NCBI GenBank assembly: GCA_963729115.1
Contig: CAVSMR010000003.1
Span: 930,001 to 994,000 of the forward strand
Reading direction: 5' to 3'
DNA length: 64,000 nt
Source of the DNA: Actinophytocola sp963729115
GTDB taxonomy: Bacteria > Actinomycetota > Actinomycetes > Mycobacteriales > Pseudonocardiaceae
This document shows, one piece after another, positions 42,304 to 48,549 of the stretch. Under the pieces are notes generated by a model that saw only the letters and a program-made list of their open reading frames with translations, had not been told where the DNA came from and made no database searches. Within the stretch, counting starts at the first letter, position 1. Every line of letters starts with the position of its first letter. Both the position numbers and the translations under genes were made by a program.

Positions 42304-43272
42304 TCAGCCGTGGAAGCCGTGGAAGATCGAGGTGAACTCCAGGTCACCCTGGCTGATGCTGGAACAGGTGGGGGAGACGGCGCCGCCCGGGCAGGACCCG
42401 TTGTCCCGGCCGGCCGACCAGAACGCGAGCCGCCCGACGTGGTTCGCGTTGGCCCAGTCGACCAGCTGGTGCGCGTCGTCGAGCTGGAAGACCTTGCCGT
42501 TGAAGTTGCGCCCGATCATCGGCGTGACCCCGAGGTGGCGCTTGAGGTCGGCGTCGGACATGCCCGGCCAGATCTGGCGCAGCTGGCCGAGCGAGGCCTC
42601 CGCGGCCGCGATCACCGCGTCGCCCCAGTCCGGCCGGCTCGAGCCGAACTCCATGGTCATCGGGTTCACCAGCACGTCGACGCCGTGCGCGGCGGCGGAC
42701 TGCAGGACCTGCACCGAGTACGGGTCCATCCCGTAGTCGTCGCCCTGCACGCGCATCGTGTAGCTGATCGTCGTGCCCCGCTCGGACTGGATCCGGGCGA
42801 GCGCCTCGTTGACCGTGTCCTGCGGGATCGGCGCCTCGACGTCCACGTCCAGCTGGTTCGCGCCGGTCGTGTCGAGGATCCGGCGGTACGCGCCGGCCAG
42901 GGCGTCCACGCTGCCGCACGTGTACTCCAGGTACGGCCCGGCCGCGCCGCCGGTCGCGACGATGACCTCGCCGCCCATGGCCTGCAGCGCGTGGATGTCG
43001 TTGAGGATCCGCGCGTCGTCGAGGGGGATCGTGCCGCCCCACGACGGGTTGCAGCCCGTCGAGTCGGCCAGCGCGAACGCCAGCGTGAACACCTTCTGCC
43101 CGGTCGCGTTCGCCACGTCCACGAGGGACGGCGAGGGCATCGTGATGTCGACGTAGGGCGCCGCGGTGGGCGCGGCGACGGCGGGTGCCGCCATGGCCGG
43201 GACGGCGACGGTCACCGTCGCGGCGAGCGCGACGACGATGGTGGACGCGGCCTTGCGCAAGCGGAGCATCAT
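42304..43272 (-). CDS. Secreted GH18 chitinase
   Basis: This 322-residue protein has a signal peptide (residues 1 to about 29, cleavage after AVPAMA). The GH18 catalytic motif is LDVDVE, with Asp142, Asp144 and the proton donor Glu146. Downstream are substrate-cleft tryptophans and TYR/MNP motifs (YTMRVQGDDYG, VLVNPMTMEFG). There is no chitin-binding domain. It should hydrolyse chitin or chitooligosaccharides outside the cell. The promoter region carries two DasR-type sites, one between the -35 and -10 boxes, which fits N-acetylglucosamine control. GAGGG lies seven bases before ATG 43272. Confidence 0.9.
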   Translation of the reverse strand: MMLRLRKAASTIVVALAATVTVAVPAMAAPAVAAPTAAPYVDITMPSPSLVDVANATGQKVFTLAFALADSTGCNPSWGGTIPLDDARILNDIHALQAMGGEVIVATGGAAGPYLEYTCGSVDALAGAYRRILDTTGANQLDVDVEAPIPQDTVNEALARIQSERGTTISYTMRVQGDDYGMDPYSVQVLQSAAAHGVDVLVNPMTMEFGSSRPDWGDAVIAAAEASLGQLRQIWPGMSDADLKRHLGVTPMIGRNFNGKVFQLDDAHQLVDWANANHVGRLAFWSAGRDNGSCPGGAVSPTCSSISQGDLEFTSIFHGFHG

Positions 43273-43314
43273 TGATCACCCTCGCGAGGAACCGGACGTG
43301 TGCAGGGAGTTATC

Positions 43315-43343
43315 ACGTTAAGTGGTTCAGACCACGGGGTCAA
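43315..43343 (-). promoter_or_regulatory. Chitinase promoter (-35 TTGACC, 17-bp spacer, -10 TAACGT)
   Basis: On the minus strand, -35 TTGACC is at 43343-43338 and -10 TAACGT at 43320-43315, separated by exactly 17 bp. The start codon is 42 bp downstream of the -10. The spacer is filled by the first DasR-type site. Confidence 0.65.
43321..43336. promoter_or_regulatory. DasR-type operator (dre) within the chitinase promoter
   Basis: AGTGGTTCAGACCACG matches the streptomycete dre consensus (AGTGGTCTAGACCACT) at 13 of 16 positions and keeps the GTGGT/ACCAC arms. Its place between -35 and -10 would let a bound repressor block RNA polymerase. The assignment is by consensus only. Confidence 0.7.
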
Positions 43344-43358
43344 TAGGTCTAGACCTGT
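43343..43358. promoter_or_regulatory. Second DasR-type operator (dre)
   Basis: The perfect 12-bp palindrome AGGTCTAGACCT (43345-43356) contains the invariant dre core GGTCTAGACC. It abuts the chitinase -35 box and is 23 bp from the MetE-like start on the other strand. It could be a second binding site for the same repressor. Confidence 0.65.
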
Positions 43359-43380
43359 CCCGATGCCGCACACTGGTCGC

Positions 43381-44415
43381 GTGTCCACACCCTGGCCGCC
43401 CGGCGCGGCTACCGCCATCGGCTCCATGCCCGGCACGGACCCGTTGGAGGCGGCCACGGTCGTCGTCGGCGAGCTGCCCGACCTGCCGCACCTGCCGGAG
43501 CTGCCGGGCCGCGGTCTCGGCACCGACCTGATCGGGCGGGCCACCGCGCTGCTCGTCGACATCGCGGTCGAGGTCGTCCCGTCCGGGTACCGGATCACCG
43601 CGCACCCCGGCGCCGACCACCGCCGCGGCGTGGACCACCTGCGCCGCGACCTCGACGCGATCGAGCAGGCCGTCGAGCGGGCCGGGACCCGGCCATCGCT
43701 GCTGAAGGTCCAGGTGACCGGCCCGTGGACGCTGGCCTCGGAGGTCGAGCTGCCGCGCGGCCACCGGGTGCTGACCGACCAGGGCGCGCTGCGCGACGTC
43801 ACCGAGTCGCTCGCGGAGGGGCTGCGCGCGCACGTCGCCGAGGTGCGCAAGCGGACCGGCGCGGACGTCCTGGTCCAGCTCGACGAGCCGGCGCTGCCGG
43901 CCGTGCTGGCCGGGGTGCTGCAGACGCCGTCGAAGCTGGCCACCGTGCCCGCGGTGGCCGAGCCGGACGCGCGCGACACGCTGGCCGCGCTCGTCGACGC
44001 CGCGCGCGACGCCACCGGCCGCCCGGTGATCGTCCACTGCTGCGCGTCCCGCCCGCCGGTGGCGCTGATCCGGGACGCGGGCGCGGACGCGATCGCGCTC
44101 GACGCGACGCTGCTCGAGGGCACTCCGGCGGTGCTGACCGACCAGCTCGGCGAGGTGTTCGACGACGGCTGCGTGCTGTTCCTCGGCCTGGTCCCGAGCA
44201 CGGCGCCGGGCACCCCGCCGACGCTCGAGCGGCTGGCCCGCCCGGCGCTGGACCTCGTCGACCGGCTGGGCTTCGACCGGTCGCTGCTGGCCGAGCGCGC
44301 GGTGCCGACCCCGACGTGCGGGCTGGCCGGGGCGAGTGCGGAGTGGGCCCGCCGCGCGCTGGCCCTGGCGCGCGACCTCGGCAAGTGCTTCGTGGAGCCG
44401 CCCGAGAAATGGTGA
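43381..44415 (+). CDS. MetE-like cobalamin-independent methionine synthase family protein (Rv3015c-like)
   Basis: I start at GTG 43381 (VSTPWPPGAATAIGSMPGTD), the family's natural N-terminus, giving 344 residues. Only the C-terminal catalytic half of MetE is present. Zinc-site motifs are kept: VIVHCCASRPP (His and Cys) and PTPTCGLAG (Cys). Length and position after ligA-region genes match M. tuberculosis Rv3015c, whose reaction is unknown. A methyl transfer to a thiol is likely, but the missing N-terminal domain argues against normal methyltetrahydrofolate-dependent synthesis. It is divergent from the chitinase. Confidence 0.83.
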   Translation: MSTPWPPGAATAIGSMPGTDPLEAATVVVGELPDLPHLPELPGRGLGTDLIGRATALLVDIAVEVVPSGYRITAHPGADHRRGVDHLRRDLDAIEQAVERAGTRPSLLKVQVTGPWTLASEVELPRGHRVLTDQGALRDVTESLAEGLRAHVAEVRKRTGADVLVQLDEPALPAVLAGVLQTPSKLATVPAVAEPDARDTLAALVDAARDATGRPVIVHCCASRPPVALIRDAGADAIALDATLLEGTPAVLTDQLGEVFDDGCVLFLGLVPSTAPGTPPTLERLARPALDLVDRLGFDRSLLAERAVPTPTCGLAGASAEWARRALALARDLGKCFVEPPEKW

Positions 44416-44432
44416 CTGTCGGGGGCTGGGGG

Positions 44433-44438
44433 TAGCGT
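44433..44438 (+). promoter_or_regulatory. Leaderless -10 box TAGCGT before the BNR-repeat gene
   Basis: TAGCGT ends eight bases before ATG 44447, with no ribosome site between. It starts the two-gene BNR/MoaD unit. Confidence 0.4.
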
Positions 44439-44446
44439 CCCGGGCC

Positions 44447-45529
44447 ATGACAACCGTGCTCGCGATCGGGACCAAGAAGGGGTTGTGGCTGGCCACGAGC
44501 TCGGCCGACCGCACCCGGTGGGACGTCACCGGTCCGCACCATGCGATGAACGGCGTGTACGCGGTCTGTTTCGACACCCGCCGCGCCGCGCCACGGCTGC
44601 TCGCCGGGATCACGAGCGAGCACTACGGCCCGGGCGTGGCGTTCAGCGACGACCTCGGCGCGACCTGGCAGGAGCCCGACCACGCGCCGATCGCCTTCCC
44701 GGCAGACACCGGCGCCGCGCTCGGCCGGGTCTGGCAGTTCGCGCCGGGCCCGGCGAGCGCGCCGGACGTCGTGTACGCGGGCGTCGAGCCGTCGGCGGTG
44801 TTCCGCTCCACGGACGGCGGCGAGACCTACGAGCTGGTGCGCGGCTTGTGGGACCACCCGCACCGGCCGGAGTGGCGGCCGGGGTTCGGCGGCCAGGCCG
44901 TGCACACGATCCTGCCGCACCCGGCCGACGAGGCGCGGGTGACGGTCGCGATGTCGACCGGTGGTGTCTACGTGACCGAGGACGGCGGCGAGAGCTGGCA
45001 GGCGCGCAACACCGGCATCCAGTCCTACCGCAGCCCCGACCGGTACCCGGAGTTCGGCCAGTGCGTGCACAAGGTCGCGCGGCACCCGGACCGGCCCGAG
45101 CGGTTGTTCCTGCAGAACCACCACGGCGTGTACCGCAGCGACGACGGCGCGGCGACCTGGCAGTCCATCGCGGACGGTCTGCCCGCGGACTTCGGCTTCG
45201 CGATGGTGGCCCACCCGCACCGGCCGGACGTGATCTACAACTTCCCGCTCGTGGCCGACGAGCGGCGGTTCGCGCCGGAGGGGCGGTGCGCGGTGTACCG
45301 CAGCGAGGACGCGGGCAAGTCGTGGGACGCGCTGACGTCGGGCCTGCCGGAGCACTTCTGGAGCAGCGTCATGCGCGATGCCATGTGTGCCGACGACGGC
45401 CAGCCGGCCGGCGTGTACTTCGGCACGCGGTCGGGCTCGGTGTTCGCGAGCCCGGACGAGGGCGAACACTGGCAGCAGGTGGTGGCGCAGCTGCCGGACG
45501 TGCTGTGCGTGCGCGCCGTGGTGGTGTAG
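44447..45529 (+). CDS. Sialidase-fold (BNR-repeat) beta-propeller protein
   Basis: This 360-residue protein has no signal peptide. It carries several Asp-box/BNR-like repeats: FSDDLGATWQEP, RSTDGGETYELV, VTEDGGESWQAR, RSDDGAATWQSI, RSEDAGKSWDAL and ASPDEGEHWQQV. These give at least six propeller blades. Sialidase catalytic arginines are not obvious, so it is more likely a cytoplasmic binding or non-sialidase propeller. It starts with MTTVLAIGTKKGLWLATS, a common actinobacterial form. The next gene, a MoaD/ThiS-like protein, starts 3 bp after its stop, which suggests a functional pair. Confidence 0.85.
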   Translation: MTTVLAIGTKKGLWLATSSADRTRWDVTGPHHAMNGVYAVCFDTRRAAPRLLAGITSEHYGPGVAFSDDLGATWQEPDHAPIAFPADTGAALGRVWQFAPGPASAPDVVYAGVEPSAVFRSTDGGETYELVRGLWDHPHRPEWRPGFGGQAVHTILPHPADEARVTVAMSTGGVYVTEDGGESWQARNTGIQSYRSPDRYPEFGQCVHKVARHPDRPERLFLQNHHGVYRSDDGAATWQSIADGLPADFGFAMVAHPHRPDVIYNFPLVADERRFAPEGRCAVYRSEDAGKSWDALTSGLPEHFWSSVMRDAMCADDGQPAGVYFGTRSGSVFASPDEGEHWQQVVAQLPDVLCVRAVVV

Positions 45530-45532
45530 CCG

Positions 45533-45817
45533 GTGGAGGTCACCGTCCGGCTGCCGGGCGCGCTGCGTCCGCGCGCCGCCGACCAGTCCACAGTAGACGT
45601 CGAGATGCCGGAGACCGCCACGCTCGCCGACCTGCTGGACGAGCTGGCGCAGCGGTACCCGGCCCTGGAGCGCCGCCTGCGCGACGAACGCCGCGAGCTG
45701 CGCCGCTACGTGAACTTCTTCGTGGACGGCGAGGAATGCCGCCGCCTCGGCGGCGCCGCGACCCCGCTGCGCGACGCCGCCGAAGTTCAGATCATCCCAT
45801 CGGTGGCCGGCGGCTGA
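45533..45817 (+). CDS. MoaD/ThiS family ubiquitin-like sulfur-carrier protein
   Basis: This 94-residue beta-grasp protein ends in ...SVAGG. The C-terminal Gly-Gly is needed for adenylation and thiocarboxylation in MoaD, ThiS and CysO. It has the MoaD layout: VEVTVRLPGALRP, ETATLADLLDELAQRYPAL, YVNFFVDGEE, then AAEVQIIPSVAGG. No MoaE, ThiG or MoeB gene is adjacent; its only close partner is the BNR-repeat protein 3 bp upstream. Its role (cofactor sulfur donor or protein modifier) is open. It overlaps the convergent MFS gene by 31 bp. Confidence 0.88.
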   Translation: MEVTVRLPGALRPRAADQSTVDVEMPETATLADLLDELAQRYPALERRLRDERRELRRYVNFFVDGEECRRLGGAATPLRDAAEVQIIPSVAGG

Positions 45818-47220
45818 CGGCGGCGGAACGTCAGCGCCACCGCGACCGTCAGCAGCGCGAACACGGCCGACATCGTGAAGCCGGCCGTCATGCCGTCCAC
45901 CAGGACGTCCACCGGTGACCCGCCCGCCGCGGCCGTGGACCGGGACGCCGACCCGGCGACCGTCACCAGCACGGCCAGTCCGAGCGTCGAGCCGACCTGC
46001 TGCATCGTCTGCAGCACGCCGCCCGCCGCACCCGCGTCGGCCGGGCGGACCGTCGACATGATCACCACGTTCAGCGGCGCGAACGCGAGCCCGCCGCCCA
46101 GGCCGAGCACGATCATCGGCCCCAGCAGGCCCGGCACGTAGCCGCTGTCCGGCGTCAGCCGCGTCAGCCACGCCAGGCCCAGCACCATCAGCAGCGTCCC
46201 GGCGATCGCGAACGGCTTGGGCCCGTGGGTCGGCAGCCACCGTGGCATCAGCCGCGACATCGTGAACAGCGTGACCGCGAGCGGCAGGAACGCGAAGCCG
46301 GTCCGCAGCGAGCCGTACCCGGCGACGTCCTGCAGGAACTGCGTCAGGAAGAAGAACGCCGACATCATCGCCATCGGCCCGAAGAAGAAGTTGAGGTAGC
46401 CCGCCGCGCGGTTGCGGTCGGCGAACAGGTGCAACGGCATCAGCGGTTCGCGCGTGCGCAGCTCGGTCCACAGGAACACCGCGAGCGCGACGACCCCGGC
46501 CGCGAGCGCGGCGAGTGCCCGCGCGTCCGACCAGCCGGCCTCGGCCACCCGGATGAACCCGTACACCAGCGCCGCCACGCCGGCCGTCGCGGTCAGCGCG
46601 CCCGGCAGGTCCAGCCGCGCCGGGTGCCGCGCCGGCTCCCGGATGTGCCGCGGCGCGAGCGCGAGGATGGCGAGCCCGAACGGCAGGTTGATGAGCAGGA
46701 CCGCGCGCCAGGAGAACCACTCGGTGAGCAGCCCGCCGACGATCAGCCCGATCGCGAACCCGGCGCTGGCCACGCCGGAGAACACCGCCAGCGCCTTCGT
46801 CCGCTCCCGCGGCTCGGTGAAGGTGCTGGTGATCAGCGCGAGCGTGTTCGGGCCGGCCGCCGCCGCGCCCAGGCCCTGCAGGATCCGGGCGAGGATCAGC
46901 CAGCCGGCGCTGTCCGCGAGCGCGCCGAGCAGCGAGGCGGCGGTGAACACCGCGACCCCGCCGAGGAACAGCCGCCGCCGGCCGAACAGGTCGCCCGCCC
47001 GGCCGCCGAGCAGGAGCAGCCCGCCGAAGACGAGCGTGTACGCGTTGAGCACCCAGGCCAGGCCGGCCGTGGTGAACCCGAGGTCGGCCCGGACGTGGGG
47101 GAGCGCCACGTTCATGACGGTGACGTCGAGCATGAGCATGAGCTGGCAGGTGACGATGATCGTGAGGACGAGCCCGGGCCGCGCGCGCCGGTCAGGCCGT
47201 ACCAAGGTGTGCTGAGACAA
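45787..47220 (-). CDS. DHA2-type MFS multidrug exporter (EmrB/QacA family)
   Basis: This 477-residue transporter has 14 hydrophobic segments. It shows the DHA2 signatures LDVTVMNVALPHVRADLG (segment 1), GRAGDLFGRRRLF (loop 2-3) and ARILQGLGAAAAGPNTLALI. The start is TTG 47220 (LSQHTLVRPD), with AGGGG upstream. It is divergent from a TetR gene, with three 13-bp palindromes between. That is the usual arrangement for repressor-controlled drug efflux. Its 3' end overlaps the MoaD-like gene by 31 bp on the other strand. Confidence 0.92.
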   Translation of the reverse strand: MSQHTLVRPDRRARPGLVLTIIVTCQLMLMLDVTVMNVALPHVRADLGFTTAGLAWVLNAYTLVFGGLLLLGGRAGDLFGRRRLFLGGVAVFTAASLLGALADSAGWLILARILQGLGAAAAGPNTLALITSTFTEPRERTKALAVFSGVASAGFAIGLIVGGLLTEWFSWRAVLLINLPFGLAILALAPRHIREPARHPARLDLPGALTATAGVAALVYGFIRVAEAGWSDARALAALAAGVVALAVFLWTELRTREPLMPLHLFADRNRAAGYLNFFFGPMAMMSAFFFLTQFLQDVAGYGSLRTGFAFLPLAVTLFTMSRLMPRWLPTHGPKPFAIAGTLLMVLGLAWLTRLTPDSGYVPGLLGPMIVLGLGGGLAFAPLNVVIMSTVRPADAGAAGGVLQTMQQVGSTLGLAVLVTVAGSASRSTAAAGGSPVDVLVDGMTAGFTMSAVFALLTVAVALTFRRRQPPATDGMI

Positions 47221-47235
47221 GGAAGACCCCTAAGC

Positions 47236-47248
47236 GGAGAGACTCTCC
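47236..47248. promoter_or_regulatory. TetR-type operator 1 (GGAGA-N3-TCTCC)
   Basis: GGAGAGACTCTCC is a near-perfect palindrome in the MFS/TetR divergent gap, close to the MFS start. The flanking CTAAGC is repeated in inverted form next to operator 3, so the full site may be about 20 bp. Confidence 0.75.
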
Positions 47249-47269
47249 AGTTTGACTCGGCTAGCATAT

Positions 47270-47282
47270 GGAGAGCATCTCC
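47270..47282. promoter_or_regulatory. TetR-type operator 2 (GGAGA-N3-TCTCC)
   Basis: GGAGAGCATCTCC repeats the arms of operators 1 and 3. Its centre is 34 bp from operator 1 and 31 bp from operator 3, about three helical turns each way. Confidence 0.7.
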
Positions 47283-47300
47283 GGATGCACAACAGTATCC

Positions 47301-47313
47301 GGAGAATCTCTCC
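47301..47313. promoter_or_regulatory. TetR-type operator 3 (GGAGA-N3-TCTCC)
   Basis: GGAGAATCTCTCC lies 17 bp before the TetR start codon. Followed by GCTTAG, it is the mirror image of operator 1, so both outward promoters are covered. Confidence 0.75.
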
Positions 47314-47330
47314 GCTTAGAAGAGGTGGGT

Positions 47331-47873
47331 GTGCGGGCCGACGCGCGGCGCAACTACGAGCGGATCGTGGCCACGGCACGGGACGCCTTCGTCGAGCACG
47401 GCGTCGACGTGCCGCTCGACGACATCGCCAAGCGGGCGGGGGTCGGTGCCGGCACGCTCTACCGCCACTTCCCGAGCCGCGGCGCGCTGGTCGAGGCCGT
47501 CTACCGCGAGGAGATCACCCAGCTCGCCGACATCGCGTACCGGCTGCGCGACGAGCTGCCCGCCGAGGAGGCCCTGTTCGCGTGGATGCGCGAGCAGGTC
47601 CGCTGGATCGCCGAGAGCTACGGGCTCGCGTCCGCGCTGAAGGCGGCGATCGACGACGACTCCGAGACGTTCGCGTTCTGCAAGGAGCAGCTGCGCACGG
47701 CCGTCGCCGCGGTCCTCGAGCCGGCACAGCGGGCCGGCGTCGTGCGCGCCGACCTCGAACCCAGTGACCTGCTGCGGCTCGGCCACGGCGTCGGCGCGGC
47801 CGGCCAGTACACGGACCCGGCGGGCATCGACCGGCTGCTGTCCGTGGTGACCGACGGGATGCGTACGCCGTGA
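47331..47873 (+). CDS. TetR family transcriptional repressor
   Basis: I start at GTG 47331 (VRADARRNYERIV), with GAGGTG just upstream; the frame is open further left but that sequence is operator DNA. The 180-residue protein has the TetR helix-turn-helix VPLDDIAKRAGVGAGTLYRHFPSRGALVEAV (about 27-57) and a divergent all-helical ligand domain. It very probably represses the divergent DHA2 exporter and itself through the three GGAGA-N3-TCTCC sites. The next gene overlaps its stop by 4 bp (GTGA). Confidence 0.92.
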   Translation: MRADARRNYERIVATARDAFVEHGVDVPLDDIAKRAGVGAGTLYRHFPSRGALVEAVYREEITQLADIAYRLRDELPAEEALFAWMREQVRWIAESYGLASALKAAIDDDSETFAFCKEQLRTAVAAVLEPAQRAGVVRADLEPSDLLRLGHGVGAAGQYTDPAGIDRLLSVVTDGMRTP

Positions 47874-48517
47874 AGTGGTTCCGCCGCCAGGACGAGAACG
47901 CCGAGCCCACGCCGGACCGGCCCGACCCGCGCACGCTCGCGGAGCGGTTCTGGTGCGGCTGGCAGGACATGCTGCCGGAGGTCGCCGCCGCGCTCGGGGA
48001 CCGCGAGCCGGGCCGGGTGGAGAACCAGCTCTGCGACCTCGTCGCCGGACTGCACCCCGACCTGCACTTCTCGCTCGAACGCGGGCAGCGGGCGATCTAC
48101 GCGCTCGTGGTCACCGGGCAGGAGGACCCGCGGCTGCGGGCCTTCACCGACGCGTGGCGCGCCGCCGCGCCGCACGAGGACGCGATCTGGGAGTACCACG
48201 ACTCGGTCCCGCCCGTGCCCGACCCGACACTCGTCACCGTGAACCTCGGCGCGCACCGGATCCGGCTCGCCGACGTCCGGGTGGTCGCCCAGGTCGACGA
48301 GGCGCAGGGCGTGGTCGACGTGGCCGTGCACCACCCGGTCATGGCCTCGCTGGACGAGGCCGCCCGCTCCGCGATGACCTACCTGCCGCTGGACGCGGCG
48401 CTGGGGGAGCGGCTCGCGGCCGAGCGGCTGCGCCGGGTGGAGACGGCCGAGGCGGAGCCCTCGGACACGATCGGTCTGCTCGAGCTGCGCACGCTCGTCC
48501 GCGGGCTGGCGAGCTGA
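47870..48517 (+). CDS. Hypothetical protein coupled to the TetR gene
   Basis: This 215-residue soluble protein begins VKWFRRQDENAEPTPDRPD. It contains RVENQLCDLVAGLHPDLHFSLERGQRAIYALVVTGQEDPRLRAFTDAW, then TLVTVNLGAHRIRLADVRVVAQVDEAQGVVDVAVHHPVMASL. That pattern is like uncharacterised actinobacterial proteins with a mixed alpha/beta fold. No catalytic motif is evident. It overlaps the TetR stop (GTGA), so it shares that transcript, but it ends 32 bp before ligA and could be a passenger of the locus. Confidence 0.75.
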   Translation: MKWFRRQDENAEPTPDRPDPRTLAERFWCGWQDMLPEVAAALGDREPGRVENQLCDLVAGLHPDLHFSLERGQRAIYALVVTGQEDPRLRAFTDAWRAAAPHEDAIWEYHDSVPPVPDPTLVTVNLGAHRIRLADVRVVAQVDEAQGVVDVAVHHPVMASLDEAARSAMTYLPLDAALGERLAAERLRRVETAEAEPSDTIGLLELRTLVRGLAS

Positions 48518-48537
48518 AAACTGTCGGTGGGGCGCAC

Positions 48538-48543
48538 TAGTCT
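48538..48543 (+). promoter_or_regulatory. Leaderless -10 box TAGTCT for ligA
   Basis: TAGTCT ends six bases before GTG 48550 and no ribosome site intervenes. A weak TGAAAA lies 17 bp further upstream. Confidence 0.5.
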
Positions 48544-48549
48544 GCGACC

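Noticed and set aside
42344..43279. Alternative minus-strand frame over the chitinase
   Set aside because: It is an Arg-rich shadow. The chitinase frame has a signal peptide and the DxDxE catalytic motif.
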